A stretch of DNA of 64,000 bases, taken from NCBI RefSeq assembly GCF_041435215.1, contig NZ_CP108394.1:3100001-3164000 (forward strand), written 5' to 3'. Origin of the DNA: Streptomyces sp. NBC_01314. GTDB lineage: Bacteria > Actinomycetota > Actinomycetes > Streptomycetales > Streptomycetaceae. Shown here piece by piece: positions 17,837 to 26,737 of this stretch. The notes under the pieces are model-generated. The model searched no databases and was not told where the DNA came from. It saw only the letters and a list, made by a program, of their open reading frames with translations. The first letter of the stretch is position 1, and every line of letters starts with the position of its first letter. A program made the translations under genes and the position numbers.

Positions 17837-18310
17837 TCAGGACCCCGTGGCCTCCGCCGCCGCCCTGCCCGACTGGCGGCCCGAGAAGAGGCAGCCGCCG
17901 AGGAAGGTGCCCTCCAGGGAGGCGTAGCCGTGGACCCCGCCGCCGCCGAAGCCGGCGACCTCGCCGGCCGCGTAGAGGCCGGGGACCGGCTCTCCGGAGG
18001 CGTTCAGGACGCGGCCGGAGAGGTCGGTCTGGAGGCCGCCGAGGGACTTGCGGGTGAGGATGTTGAGGCGCACGGCGATCAGCGGGTGGGCGCTCGTGTC
18101 CATGATCTTGTGGGCGGAGGCTGTCCGGCTGAGCGTGTCGCCGGGGTACTTGAGGGCGTTGCGGATGCCCATGACCTGGACGTCCTTGGTGTACTCGTTG
18201 CTGATCTCGCGGTCGCGGGCCTCGATCTGCCGCGTCAGGTCGGCGAGGTCGATCAGGTTGTCGCCCGTCAGCTTGTTCATGCCCCGGACCATTTCGTTTG
18301 TGGCCCGGCG
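17837..18310 (-). pseudogene. FAD-binding dehydrogenase, C-terminal fragment only
   Basis: The frame from about 18300 to the stop encodes the last 150 or so residues of a ketosteroid-dehydrogenase/fumarate-reductase-like flavoprotein. Visible are MNKLTGDNLIDLADL, LNILTRKSLGGLQTDL and the FAD-contact end VPGLYAAGEVAGFGGGGVHG. Full proteins are about 550 residues with an N-terminal GxGxxG that is absent here. Upstream of about 18300 the similarity ends abruptly. Residual codon use is still good, so the truncation is probably recent. It pairs with the equally truncated regulator on the other strand. Confidence 0.75.
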
Positions 18311-18632
18311 ACAGCGCCGGGGACGGAACGGAACGTGTGGGTACGGGACGGGAGAAGCGCGCATGACGGTCGTCCACGAGCGCGAACCGGTCACCGGTGT
18401 CCTGCGGGCCATGGCCGCCGACACGGACGTGTGCGAGGAGCTGGTCCAGGCCGGACCCGGCGTCCCAGGGCGTGAGGAAACCCGCCCCCGCATCCCCGGA
18501 CCACGGACACGATCCGTGCCGCCCGGACGCGGAGCGAACGCGGGCAACCAGAACGTCCAACACCATCCGGGGCGTTCGGCCGAGCAAGGGTTCTGGCAAC
18601 AGAACTCACTCCCGCTCAGTCTTTAGGAACGG
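18311..18632. other. Unassigned DNA at a deletion junction between two gene fragments
   Basis: About 320 bases separate the two truncated genes. An ATG at 18363 opens a plus-strand frame starting MTVVHEREPVTGVLRAMAAD that degrades into low-complexity sequence. I do not recognise it. It may be leftover 5' sequence of the regulator or of a third gene. Confidence 0.35.
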
Positions 18633-19025
18633 TTGGAGATCGGGAGCCGGCGGGGGCTGCGCGGCGTGCGTGAACTGACCGATCTGGCCGGGGAGATCGC
18701 GATGGCGGACCACGCCGTGCTGGGCGCGGCGCTGAGCGGCCGGTTCCTCGGCGGGCTCGATCCGGCGGACGACTTCCACCGCCAACTCGCACTCACCGCA
18801 CTGGCGTTCCTCGACAGCGGCCGCCGCCTGGACCGGACCGCCACGGCGCTGTTCACCCACCCCAACACCGTCCGCTACCGCCTCGGCCGGCTGCACCACC
18901 TCACCGGCACCTCGCTCACCGACGGCGCCCTCGACGGGCCGTCCGGGACGCTGACGACCCTGCACTGGTGGTGGGCGCTGACAACATGGCTGGCCACAGG
19001 GGCAGAAAGCGCTCACAGCCCGTAA
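18633..19025 (+). pseudogene. PucR-type regulator, C-terminal fragment only
   Basis: About 130 codons encode just the C-terminal helix-turn-helix of a PucR/CdaR-type regulator. DRTATALFTHPNTVRYRLGR matches the family's DNA-binding helix and TLHWWWALTTWLA the final helix. The sensory part, normally 250-400 residues, is missing and no proper start is present. Its lost 5' half would have lain to the left, facing the lost 5' half of the dehydrogenase. Confidence 0.7.
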
Positions 19026-19077
19026 GGCGAACAGCAAGTGACCAGCTGTCCAAAAAGCCCCCCTGAAGTGGCCAAGA

Positions 19078-19122
19078 ATGATTCAAGGGTCGGCCATGAT
19101 TGATCAACGTCCGTCCATGATT
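19078..19122 (+). promoter_or_regulatory. Three ATGATT boxes upstream of the carbonic anhydrase
   Basis: ATGATT occurs at 19078, 19096 and 19117, the last two preceded by CC. Spacing of 18 and 21 bp places them on nearly the same helix face. They may be operator sites, or in-frame upstream ATG codons of a longer N-terminus. Confidence 0.3.
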
Positions 19123-19170
19123 TCGCATCTTGATCGCTTGAGTGTTTGGACCGGACGTACGTTCCTGCCC

Positions 19171-19992
19171 GTGAACCCTGACGCAGCACCCCACAGAGGC
19201 GATGCCGCCGAGGCGACCGCCGCCGGCGCCGACGCCCCGATATCCCACGTGAAGCCCCGCGGCCGACGCTCGCTCCTGCGCGCCGCGCTGGCCGGCACCG
19301 CCGTTCTCGGCGGCGGCCTCGCCGTCGGTGCCTTCCCGGCCGAGGCCGAGCCCGTCTCCCGCTCCACCCGCGCGAACTCCTCGCCCTCCGCCGCCACCCA
19401 CACGCGGCCGAGCACGGCGGACGAGGCGCTGAAGGAACTCTCGAAGGGAAACCGCCGCTGGCGGACCCTCCACGAGCAGCACCCCGACGAGGACGCCGTC
19501 ATCCGCAAGACCCTGACGACCGGGCAGCACCCCTTCGCCCTCGTCCTCGGCTGCATCGACTCCCGCGTCCCCCCGGAGCTGGTCTTCGACCAGGGCCTCG
19601 GCGACCTGATGACCGTGCGCAGCGCGGGCGAGGTGCTGGACCAGTCGGTGCTCGGCAGCGTCAAGTACGGCGTCCTCGAACTGAACATCCCGCTGGTCAT
19701 GGTGCTCGGTCACCAGTCCTGCGGAGCCGTGAAGGCCGCCGTCGCGGTGGACGAGAGCGGCGAGGAGCTGCCGAGCGGCATCCAGTACATCGCCGACGAG
19801 ATCGCTCCGGCCATCGACCACAGCGTGACCGGTGACGCCCGGGTCGCGGCGACGATCGACGCGAACGTCCGGCTCGTCCGTTCCAAGATCGCGGCCGACC
19901 CCGACATCGCCGCCAAGCTGAAGGCGGGCAAGGTGGCCGTCGTCGGCGCCCGCTACGACCTGACGACGCAGCGCGTGCACCTGCTCAAGTAG
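19171..19992 (+). CDS. Secreted beta-class carbonic anhydrase (Tat-type signal)
   Basis: About 273 residues from GTG 19171; the frame is also open back to ATG 19078, so the start is uncertain. GRRSLLRAALAGTAVLGGGL is a twin-arginine-like signal. The enzyme domain shows the zinc-binding and catalytic pattern of beta carbonic anhydrases: CIDSR (zinc Cys with the Asp-Arg pair) and GHQSCGA (zinc His and Cys). It hydrates CO2 to bicarbonate, here probably outside the membrane or in the wall. It is followed by a strong terminator and appears monocistronic. Confidence 0.88.
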   Translation: MNPDAAPHRGDAAEATAAGADAPISHVKPRGRRSLLRAALAGTAVLGGGLAVGAFPAEAEPVSRSTRANSSPSAATHTRPSTADEALKELSKGNRRWRTLHEQHPDEDAVIRKTLTTGQHPFALVLGCIDSRVPPELVFDQGLGDLMTVRSAGEVLDQSVLGSVKYGVLELNIPLVMVLGHQSCGAVKAAVAVDESGEELPSGIQYIADEIAPAIDHSVTGDARVAATIDANVRLVRSKIAADPDIAAKLKAGKVAVVGARYDLTTQRVHLLK

Positions 19993-20010
19993 CGAGCCCC
20001 GGCAAGGGGA

Positions 20011-20050
20011 AAGGCGGCTCCGGTGCACCACCCACCACCGGGGCCGCCTT
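20011..20050 (+). terminator. Strong terminator of the carbonic anhydrase gene
   Basis: AAGGCGGCTCCGGTG (20011-20025) pairs with CACCGGGGCCGCCTT (20036-20050) over 15 positions with one G-T wobble and a 10-base loop, about 20 bases past the stop. Confidence 0.85.
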
Positions 20051-20122
20051 CGCGTTGCCGTGATCCTGCCGTGGCCCTGCCGTGGCGGTTGCCGCGGCCC
20101 GGGTCGCGCCCCGGCCGCCGGC

Positions 20123-20632
<510 letters not shown>

Positions 20633-20842
20633 TCATCACCCCTCCGTCGGCGTGTCGGTTCCGCCGTCCTCGCTACCGGACGCGACCCGCGCGTGCGGGG
20701 CTATGTCCGCGTCCTGTCACGGCACGTCCGGGTGCTGTCACGTCTCACGAAACTGTGTGGCCCTGGGTTCCCGGCGCGGGCATGGTCTGTAGTGCGAGGC
20801 GGTGACTCGCCGCCGGCACTCACAAAGACGTGGAGGTGCGCC

Positions 20843-21046
20843 ATGTGTGCCCACCAGCCCCTGTGCCCCCCGATCGACAGCACGGACCGCGACGCCGCGC
20901 ACATCGTCGTCTTCCACCCCGAGCAGGGCTGGAACCTGCTGTGCAACGGGGCGATCGTCTTCGACGACACCGGTGAACTGCTGCCCGACGGCAGCGTGAT
21001 CGCCCCGCACCGACCGGTCTTCACCGGTCTGGCGACCGCCGCCTGA
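20843..21046 (+). CDS. DUF5999 small protein
   Basis: Sixty-seven residues from ATG 20843, with GGAGGTG 5 bases upstream. MCAHQPLCPPIDSTDRDAA and GWNLLCNGAIVFDDTGELLP are hallmarks of the short actinomycete DUF5999 family. Three cysteines and one N-terminal His (CxHxxxC) could bind a metal. The function is unknown; members are often linked to developmental expression. This is a confident family call with no biochemical role. Confidence 0.8.
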   Translation: MCAHQPLCPPIDSTDRDAAHIVVFHPEQGWNLLCNGAIVFDDTGELLPDGSVIAPHRPVFTGLATAA

Positions 21047-21064
21047 GACGCCCCTCCCGCACGG

Positions 21065-21463
21065 CTACGGCAGGACCGCGAAGCCGTCGAGTTCCACCAG
21101 GGCCCGTTCGTCCCAGAGCCGTACGACGCCGACGACCGCCATCGCGGGATAGTCCCGCCCCGCCAGCCTCCGCCAGATCCGGCCGAGTCGGGGCGCGCGG
21201 ACGCGATAGTCGGCGACGTCCTTGGCATAGACGGTGACTCGGGCGAGCTCGGCCGGTGTGCCGCCGGCGGCCTCCAGCGCGGTCAGCAGATTGCCGAGGG
21301 CCCGCTCGAACTGCTCCTCCAGCGTCTCCCCCACGATCTTGCCGTCCGCGTCGAGCGCGGTCTGGCCCGCGAGGAACACGATCCGGCCGCCGGTGGCGAC
21401 CACGGCGTGCGAGAAGCCGGTGGGCGGCGACAGCCCTGCCGGGTTCACCCGCTCGGTGCTCAC
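21065..21463 (-). CDS. RidA/YjgF-family enamine/imine deaminase
   Basis: About 132 residues from GTG 21463, which overlaps the stop of the acyl-CoA dehydrogenase (GTGA), so the two are coupled. The core pattern GGRIVFLAGQTALDADGKIVG, LTALEAAGGTPAELARVTVY and MAVVGVVRLWDERALVELD is that of RidA proteins. These hydrolyse reactive enamine/imine intermediates to ketones and ammonia. In a locus handling amino-aromatic acids such a deaminase would fit an amino-group-releasing step; that link is inference. Confidence 0.85.
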   Translation of the reverse strand: MSTERVNPAGLSPPTGFSHAVVATGGRIVFLAGQTALDADGKIVGETLEEQFERALGNLLTALEAAGGTPAELARVTVYAKDVADYRVRAPRLGRIWRRLAGRDYPAMAVVGVVRLWDERALVELDGFAVLP

Positions 21464-22632
21464 GCCGACCGCCCCTCTCCTGCGGAGTCCAGCGCCTCCG
21501 CCTCCCGCGCGGACGCCTCCCTCGCGTACAACTCCTTCGCGATGACGGCCCGTTGGATCTCGCTCGCTCCTTCGTAGATGCGCGGCGCCCGCACCTCCCG
21601 GTAGAGGTGTTCGAGCAGATGGCCGCGCCGCAGCGCCCGGGCCCCGTGCAGTTGTACGGCGGCGTCGACGACGTACTGCGCGGTCTCCGTGGCCAGCAGC
21701 TTCGCCATCGCGGCCCGCCGGGGTACGTCCGGGTCGCCGGAGTCGTACGCCGTCGCCGCCGCGTAGACCATCAGCCGGGCCGCCTCCGTGCGCATCGCCA
21801 TCTCCGCGACCTGGTGGGCGACCGTCTGCAGATCCCGCAACTTGCCGCCGAACGCGTCCCGTCGGGCGGTGTGCGTGAGCGTGGCGTCGAGCGCGGCGTC
21901 GGCCATGCCGACCGCGAAGGCGCCGACGCTCGGGCGGAAGAGGTTGAGGGTGGCCATGGCGACGCGGAAACCCCGGTCGGGGGCGCCGAGGACATCGTCG
22001 GCCGTGACGGGGACGGCGTCGAGGTCGAGGGCGCCGATGGGGTGCGGGGAGAGCATGTCGAGCGGGGTGCCGGTGAGGCCGGGGCGGTCGGCCGGGACCA
22101 GGAAGGCGGTCACCCCGCGGGCGCCCGCGTCCGGGGTCGTGCGGGCGAAGACGGTGTAGAGGTCGGCCTCGGGGGCGTTGGAGATCCAGCGCTTCTCGCC
22201 GGTCAGCCGCCAGCGGCCGGGGCCGTCGGGTTCCGCCCGCAAGGACAGGGCCGCCGCATCGGAGCCCGCGCCCGGCTCGCTGAGCGCGAAGGCCGCGACC
22301 GCCTCGCCGTCGCTCACCCGGGGGAGCCAGCGGGCGCGCTGGGCCGCGGTGCCGTGGGCGTGCACCGGGTGGGCGCCCAGCCCCTGGAGGGCCAGTGCCG
22401 TCTCGGCCTCCGTGCAGACGTACGCCAGTGACTCGCGCATCAGACAGAGGTCGAGGGCGCCCGAGGTGAACAGCCGGGAGAGCAGACCCAGTCGGCCCAG
22501 CTCGGCGACGAGGGGGCGGTTGACGTGGCCGGGCTCGCCCTTGTCGGCCAAGGGGCGCAGGCGTTCGGCGGCCAGGGCGCGCAGTTCGGCACACCAGGCG
22601 AGTTGTGCCGGTTCGAGCGAGAATGCGGTCAT
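21460..22632 (-). CDS. Acyl-CoA dehydrogenase
   Basis: About 390 residues, full length for the family. FALSEPGAGSDAAAL is the FAD/substrate signature and GEKRWISNA the following beta-domain motif. AVQLHGARALRRGHLLEHLYREVRAPRIYEGASEIQR holds the C-terminal signature. It oxidises an acyl-CoA thioester with FAD. The gene is first in a two-gene unit with ridA and diverges from the aryl-CoA ligase; the shared control region suggests PaaX-type regulation. Confidence 0.9.
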   Translation of the reverse strand: MTAFSLEPAQLAWCAELRALAAERLRPLADKGEPGHVNRPLVAELGRLGLLSRLFTSGALDLCLMRESLAYVCTEAETALALQGLGAHPVHAHGTAAQRARWLPRVSDGEAVAAFALSEPGAGSDAAALSLRAEPDGPGRWRLTGEKRWISNAPEADLYTVFARTTPDAGARGVTAFLVPADRPGLTGTPLDMLSPHPIGALDLDAVPVTADDVLGAPDRGFRVAMATLNLFRPSVGAFAVGMADAALDATLTHTARRDAFGGKLRDLQTVAHQVAEMAMRTEAARLMVYAAATAYDSGDPDVPRRAAMAKLLATETAQYVVDAAVQLHGARALRRGHLLEHLYREVRAPRIYEGASEIQRAVIAKELYAREASAREAEALDSAGEGRSA

Positions 22633-22682
22633 TGCCGATCCCTTCTCCCCCGTGGGGCCACTGTCGAGGCTATCGCGAACTG

Positions 22683-22710
22683 TTGACTGCCGTCACCAAG
22701 GCGATACGCT
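22683..22710 (+). promoter_or_regulatory. Candidate promoter for the ligase-paaX unit
   Basis: TTGACT at 22683-22688 and TACGCT at 22705-22710 are separated by 16 bp and match the TTGAC/TAnnnT pattern of the principal streptomycete sigma factor. They lie about 160 bases upstream of the ligase start, in the gap shared with the acyl-CoA dehydrogenase. Confidence 0.4.
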
Positions 22711-22868
22711 CGCTGATGCTGGGGTCCGTCGTCCGGATCACACCGATTTCGGACTGCGGTTCCTGATCGCTTCCGGTGAGCGGGGCGCCCCAGGACCACC
22801 CGCGGCATGCGAGCCCACCACCACGTGCGAGTCCACTTCGGCAGGGACGACAGCAGGGGGCGAACGTC

Positions 22869-24518
22869 ATGAAATCCAGGGTCACCGCTCATCTCGACAC
22901 CTTCGCCCGTGACCGTCTCCCGCCGCCGGGCCAGTGGCCCGAGCTGTCCTTCGGGCTCCCCGAGCTGCACTACCCGGACCGGCTCAACGCGGCCGCCGAG
23001 CTGCTCGACGGCGGTGATCCCGGCCGGCCGGTCTTCCGTACGCCCGCCGGGGACGTCTGGACGTACGGCGAACTGCGGGCCCGCGTCGACCGGGTCGCCC
23101 ACACGCTGACGTCCGCCCTCGGCGTGGTCCCCGGCAACCGGGTCCTGCTGCGCGGGCCCACCACGCCCTGGCTGGCCGCGTGCTGGCTGGCGGTGCTCAA
23201 GGCGGGGGCGGTCGCGGTGACGGTGCTGGCGCAGCAGCGGCCGCAGGAGCTGGCGACGGTCTGCGAGCTGGCTCGGGTGGAGCACGCGCTGTGCGACGCC
23301 CGGTATGTGGGCGACCTCGCGAAGGCGGACGTCCCGGGGCTGCGGATCACCACCTTCGGCGGGGACGACCCCGACGATCCGCTCATGCTCGGCCTGCCGG
23401 CGGCGAACGGGGCGGCGGGCCCGTACGAGGCGGTGGAGACGGCGGCCGACGACGTGGCGCTGATCGCGTTCACCTCCGGTACGACGGGGCGGCCCAAGGG
23501 GTGTCTGCACTTCCACCGGGACCTCCTGGCGATCGCGGACACCTTCTCGAAGCATGTGCTGCGGCCCCGGGCGGACGACGTGTTCGCCGGGTCTCCGCCC
23601 CTCGGTTTCACCTTCGGCCTCGGCGGTCTCGTCGTCTTCCCGATGCGGGCCGGCGCCAGCGCCCTGCTGCTCGAACAGGCGGGCCCGAAGCAGCTGCTGC
23701 CCGCGGTCGCCGAGCACCGGGTGTCGGTGCTGTTCACCGCGCCGACGGCCTACCGGGCGATGCTGGGGGAGCTGAACGGGGCGGACGGGGCGGACCGGGC
23801 GGGCAGGTCGAACGGCTACGACATCTCGTCGCTGCGGCGGTGTGTGTCGGCGGGTGAGAACCTGCCCGAGGCCACCTGGCGGGCATGGCACGAACGGACC
23901 GGGCTGCGGATCATCAACGGCATCGGCGCGACCGAGCTGCTGCACATCTTCATCTCCGCGGCCGACGACGGCATACGGCCGGGGACGACGGGGGTGCCCG
24001 TACCGGGGTGGCTCGCGCGCGTGCAGGACGCGGACGGGGTGCCGGTGCCCGACGGGGAGCAGGGGCTGCTCGCCGTGCGCGGTCCGGTGGGGTGCCGCTA
24101 TCTGGCGGACGAGCGGCAGCGGGAGTACGTACGGGACGGCTGGAACGTCACGGGCGACACCTACGTCCGCGAGCCGGACGGGTACTTCCGCTATGTCGCG
24201 CGCGCCGACGACATGATCATCTCAGCCGGTTACAACATCGCGGGCCCCGAGGTCGAGGAGGCCCTGATGCGCCATCCGGACGTGGTGGAGACGGCGGTGG
24301 TGGGGCGGCCCGACGAGGCGCGCGGCCAGGTCGTCGTCGCGTATGTGGTGGTCGCGGCGGGGGCCGGCCGGGACGGCGAGAGGCTGCGCGCGTTCCTCAA
24401 GTCGGAGCTGGCGCCGTACAAGTGCCCGCGCGAGATCGTGTTCCTGGAGGCGCTGCCGCGCACGGCGACCGGCAAGCTCCAGCGATTCCGGCTACGCACC
24501 CTAAGTGACCAGCAGTGA
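22869..24518 (+). CDS. Aryl-CoA ligase (benzoate/2-aminobenzoate-CoA ligase type)
   Basis: About 549 residues. The AMP-binding motif is AFTSGTTGRPKGCLHFHRD, followed by GFTFGLGGLVVFPMRAGAS and INGIGATELLHIFIS, both typical of benzoate and aminobenzoate CoA ligases. The hinge is YVARADDMIISAGYNI and the C-terminal catalytic Lys is in PRTATGKLQR. It activates an aromatic acid to its CoA thioester with ATP. The monooxygenase/Old Yellow Enzyme fusion further along suggests 2-aminobenzoate or salicylate as substrate. The paaX gene follows after 15 bases. Confidence 0.85.
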   Translation: MKSRVTAHLDTFARDRLPPPGQWPELSFGLPELHYPDRLNAAAELLDGGDPGRPVFRTPAGDVWTYGELRARVDRVAHTLTSALGVVPGNRVLLRGPTTPWLAACWLAVLKAGAVAVTVLAQQRPQELATVCELARVEHALCDARYVGDLAKADVPGLRITTFGGDDPDDPLMLGLPAANGAAGPYEAVETAADDVALIAFTSGTTGRPKGCLHFHRDLLAIADTFSKHVLRPRADDVFAGSPPLGFTFGLGGLVVFPMRAGASALLLEQAGPKQLLPAVAEHRVSVLFTAPTAYRAMLGELNGADGADRAGRSNGYDISSLRRCVSAGENLPEATWRAWHERTGLRIINGIGATELLHIFISAADDGIRPGTTGVPVPGWLARVQDADGVPVPDGEQGLLAVRGPVGCRYLADERQREYVRDGWNVTGDTYVREPDGYFRYVARADDMIISAGYNIAGPEVEEALMRHPDVVETAVVGRPDEARGQVVVAYVVVAAGAGRDGERLRAFLKSELAPYKCPREIVFLEALPRTATGKLQRFRLRTLSDQQ

Positions 24519-24533
24519 TGCCGACGACCTAAA

Positions 24534-25352
24534 ATGATCAACGTGTCCGAACTGCACGCACCCCGTTCGCTCATCGTCACCTTCTACGGCGCGTACGGCC
24601 GTTCGGTGCCGGGTCCCGTACCCGTCTCCGAGCTGATCCGGCTGCTCGCCGCCATCGGTGTCGACGCGCCCTCCGTCCGCTCCTCGGTGTCCCGGCTGAA
24701 ACGGCGCGGTCTGCTGCTGCCGGCCCGCACGGCGGCGGGAGCGGCCGGGTACGAGCTGTCGGGCGACGCGCGGCAGCTCCTGGAGGACGGCGACCGGCGG
24801 ATCTACGCGACGGCGCCCGAGCAGGACGAGGGCTGGGTCCTGGCCGTGTTCTCGGTGCCGGAGTCGGAGCGGCAGAAGCGGCATGTGCTGCGCTCCCGGC
24901 TGGCCGGACTCGGTTTCGGCACGGCCGCGCCGGGCGTGTGGATCGCGCCGGCCCGGCTGTACGAGGAGACCCGGCACACCCTGACCCGGCTGCGGCTCGA
25001 CCCGTACGTGGACCTGTTCCGGGGCGAGCATCTGGGGTTCGCGGCGACGGCGGAGGCGGTGGCGCGGTGGTGGGACCTGGCCGGGATCGCGAAGCAGCAC
25101 GAGGCGTTCCTCGACCGGCACGCGCCCGTGCTGCACGACTGGGAGCACCGCGTGGGTACCCCGCCGGAGGAGGCGTACCGCGACTACCTGTTGGCCCTGG
25201 ACTCCTGGCGCCATCTGCCGTACGTCGACCCCGGGCTGCCCGCCGCGCTGCTTCCGGCGGACTGGCCGGGGGTGCGCTCGGCGGCCGTGTTCCGGGCGCT
25301 GCACACGCGGCTGCGGGACGCGGGGGCGGCGTTCGCGGGCACCGGATCGTAG
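24534..25352 (+). CDS. PaaX-family transcriptional repressor
   Basis: About 272 residues. The N-terminal winged helix (PRSLIVTFYGAYGR, SVRSSVSRLKRRGLL) and C-terminal domain (HDWEHRVGTPPEEAYRDYLL) match PaaX, the phenylacetyl-CoA-responsive repressor. Family members usually sense an aryl-CoA. It is directly downstream of the aryl-CoA ligase and probably controls both the ligase unit and the flanking operons. The sensed CoA ester is inferred from context only. Confidence 0.88.
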   Translation: MINVSELHAPRSLIVTFYGAYGRSVPGPVPVSELIRLLAAIGVDAPSVRSSVSRLKRRGLLLPARTAAGAAGYELSGDARQLLEDGDRRIYATAPEQDEGWVLAVFSVPESERQKRHVLRSRLAGLGFGTAAPGVWIAPARLYEETRHTLTRLRLDPYVDLFRGEHLGFAATAEAVARWWDLAGIAKQHEAFLDRHAPVLHDWEHRVGTPPEEAYRDYLLALDSWRHLPYVDPGLPAALLPADWPGVRSAAVFRALHTRLRDAGAAFAGTGS

Positions 25353-25380
25353 AGCCCTGTAACAATTTCGTTCACAAAGG

Positions 25381-25395
25381 GAACCCTCAGGGTTC
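25381..25395 (+). promoter_or_regulatory. Palindrome upstream of the sulfation cassette
   Basis: GAACCCT-C-AGGGTTC is a perfect 7-bp inverted repeat 41 bases before the sulfotransferase start, inside an unusually A/T-rich 80-bp gap. It is a candidate operator for the cassette. Confidence 0.4.
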
Positions 25396-25436
25396 TACTT
25401 CAATCTTCTCAGAATCCTTACTTACCATCCTGACGC

Positions 25437-26330
25437 ATGAGTCTCATGCGCAACCTGAACCGTGCTCTCACCGCCACCACCGGTCTGCACGTACACAGGG
25501 CCCCCGCGGCCGCGCCCGCCGCACCCAGGGCCGCGGCGCCGAAGCCGGCCGCCAAGAAGCCCACGGCGGTGTACCGATGTCCGGCTCCCGAGGACCTCGC
25601 CACGGACCGGTTGCTCAGGCAGCCGGTCTTCATCATGTCTCCCGTGCGCTCCGGCTCCACCCTGCTGCGGATGCTGATGAACGCGCACCCGCGGCTGCAC
25701 TCCCCGCACGAGCTGCACATACGCCGGCTGGAGGTCGGCTACGGCAGCAGGCTGTCGCAGAAGGCGATGAGCGCCCTCGACCTGGAGCGCGGCGACCTGG
25801 AGCATCTGTTGTGGGACCGGGTCATGCACCGCGAACTGGTCAGGTCCGGCAAGGACTTCGTCGTCGAGAAGACCCCGAGCAACGCCTTCGTGTACGAGCG
25901 CATCCGGGACTGCTGGCCCGACGCCCGCTTCGTCTTCCTGCTGCGCCACCCGGTCTCCATCGCCCAGTCGTGGCACGAGGGCGACCCCGACAAGCGCACC
26001 TACGACGAGGCCGCCGCCGACGCGCTGCGCTACATGAAGGCCGTCGACAAGGCCCGCAAGGCCCTCACGGGCCACACCGTGCGCTACGAGGACATCACCG
26101 CCGCCCCCGAGAAGGAGATGCGGCGGCTCTGCGACTTCCTCGACATCGCCTTCGAACCGGCCATGCTCGACTACGGCAGGAAGGACGACGCCCAGGTCGT
26201 GAAGGGCCTCGGCGACTGGCGCGACAAGATCAGGACCGGCCAGGTGCAGTCAGGGCGCGCGCTCCCCGCCGAGGACGACATCCCGGACCTCCTCCGGCCG
26301 ATGTGCCGGGCGTGGGGCTACGGCAAGTGA
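25437..26330 (+). CDS. PAPS-dependent sulfotransferase
   Basis: About 297 residues. FIMSPVRSGSTLLRMLMNAH is the 5'-phosphosulfate loop and RFVFLLRHPVSIAQSW the 3'-phosphate-binding segment, so it transfers sulfate from PAPS to a hydroxyl or amine. The N-terminal 45 residues are Ala/Pro/Lys-rich and probably disordered. It starts a four-gene run with 4-bp overlaps that includes a glycosyltransferase and APS kinase, so the acceptor is plausibly a glycan or glycolipid (inference). Confidence 0.88.
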   Translation: MSLMRNLNRALTATTGLHVHRAPAAAPAAPRAAAPKPAAKKPTAVYRCPAPEDLATDRLLRQPVFIMSPVRSGSTLLRMLMNAHPRLHSPHELHIRRLEVGYGSRLSQKAMSALDLERGDLEHLLWDRVMHRELVRSGKDFVVEKTPSNAFVYERIRDCWPDARFVFLLRHPVSIAQSWHEGDPDKRTYDEAAADALRYMKAVDKARKALTGHTVRYEDITAAPEKEMRRLCDFLDIAFEPAMLDYGRKDDAQVVKGLGDWRDKIRTGQVQSGRALPAEDDIPDLLRPMCRAWGYGK

Positions 26331-26737
26331 GGCCGCACGCCGAGATAGCCGAGGTCTGGCCGCGCGACGGCCGCATCAGGGTCCTCGGACGCATCCACGG
26401 AGTCCCGGCGGAAGGCACCTGGCGGCTGGTCCTCACCCGCCGCTCCCACGCCGGCCCCGATCTGCGCTACGACGCCGCCGTCCAGGGCGACCGTTTCGAG
26501 AGCGAACTGCCCGTCGGCGACCTCACCGCCTCCGAGCTCGCGCCCGTCGAGGAGTGGGACATCCACCTCACCGACGGCGAGGTCGAACTGCGGGCCGGGA
26601 AGCACCTCGACGACGTACGCGGCAAGAAGAGGATCTTCGTGTATCCGGAGCAGAGCACCGGATGCCTCCGGGTGCGCCCCTATTACACGATCAAGGACAA
26701 CCTGTCTCTGGAGTGCCGCACGGGAGGCCCCGCATGA
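26327..26737 (+). CDS. Small beta-rich protein of the sulfation cassette, function unknown
   Basis: About 136 residues from GTG 26327, overlapping the sulfotransferase stop by GTGA and the glycosyltransferase start by ATGA, which confirms the frame. The sequence alternates short strands (GRIRVLGRIHGVPAEGTWRL, VEEWDIHLTDGEVELRAGKH) and ends with RVRPYYTIKDNLSLECR. It resembles the beta-sandwich accessory domains fused to some glycosyl- and polyol-phosphate transferases, but I cannot name a family. It has no signal peptide or membrane segment. Confidence 0.7.
   Translation: MRPHAEIAEVWPRDGRIRVLGRIHGVPAEGTWRLVLTRRSHAGPDLRYDAAVQGDRFESELPVGDLTASELAPVEEWDIHLTDGEVELRAGKHLDDVRGKKRIFVYPEQSTGCLRVRPYYTIKDNLSLECRTGGPA

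Noticed and set aside
20693..20842. Upstream extension of the DUF5999 gene
   Set aside because: The ribosome site GGAGGTG and family length fix the start at 20843; the extension is not family-like.
21065..22594. One long frame covering ridA and running antisense-in-frame through the acyl-CoA dehydrogenase
   Set aside because: Only the last 132 codons are RidA. The rest is an alternative frame of the dehydrogenase, and the GTGA overlap separates them.
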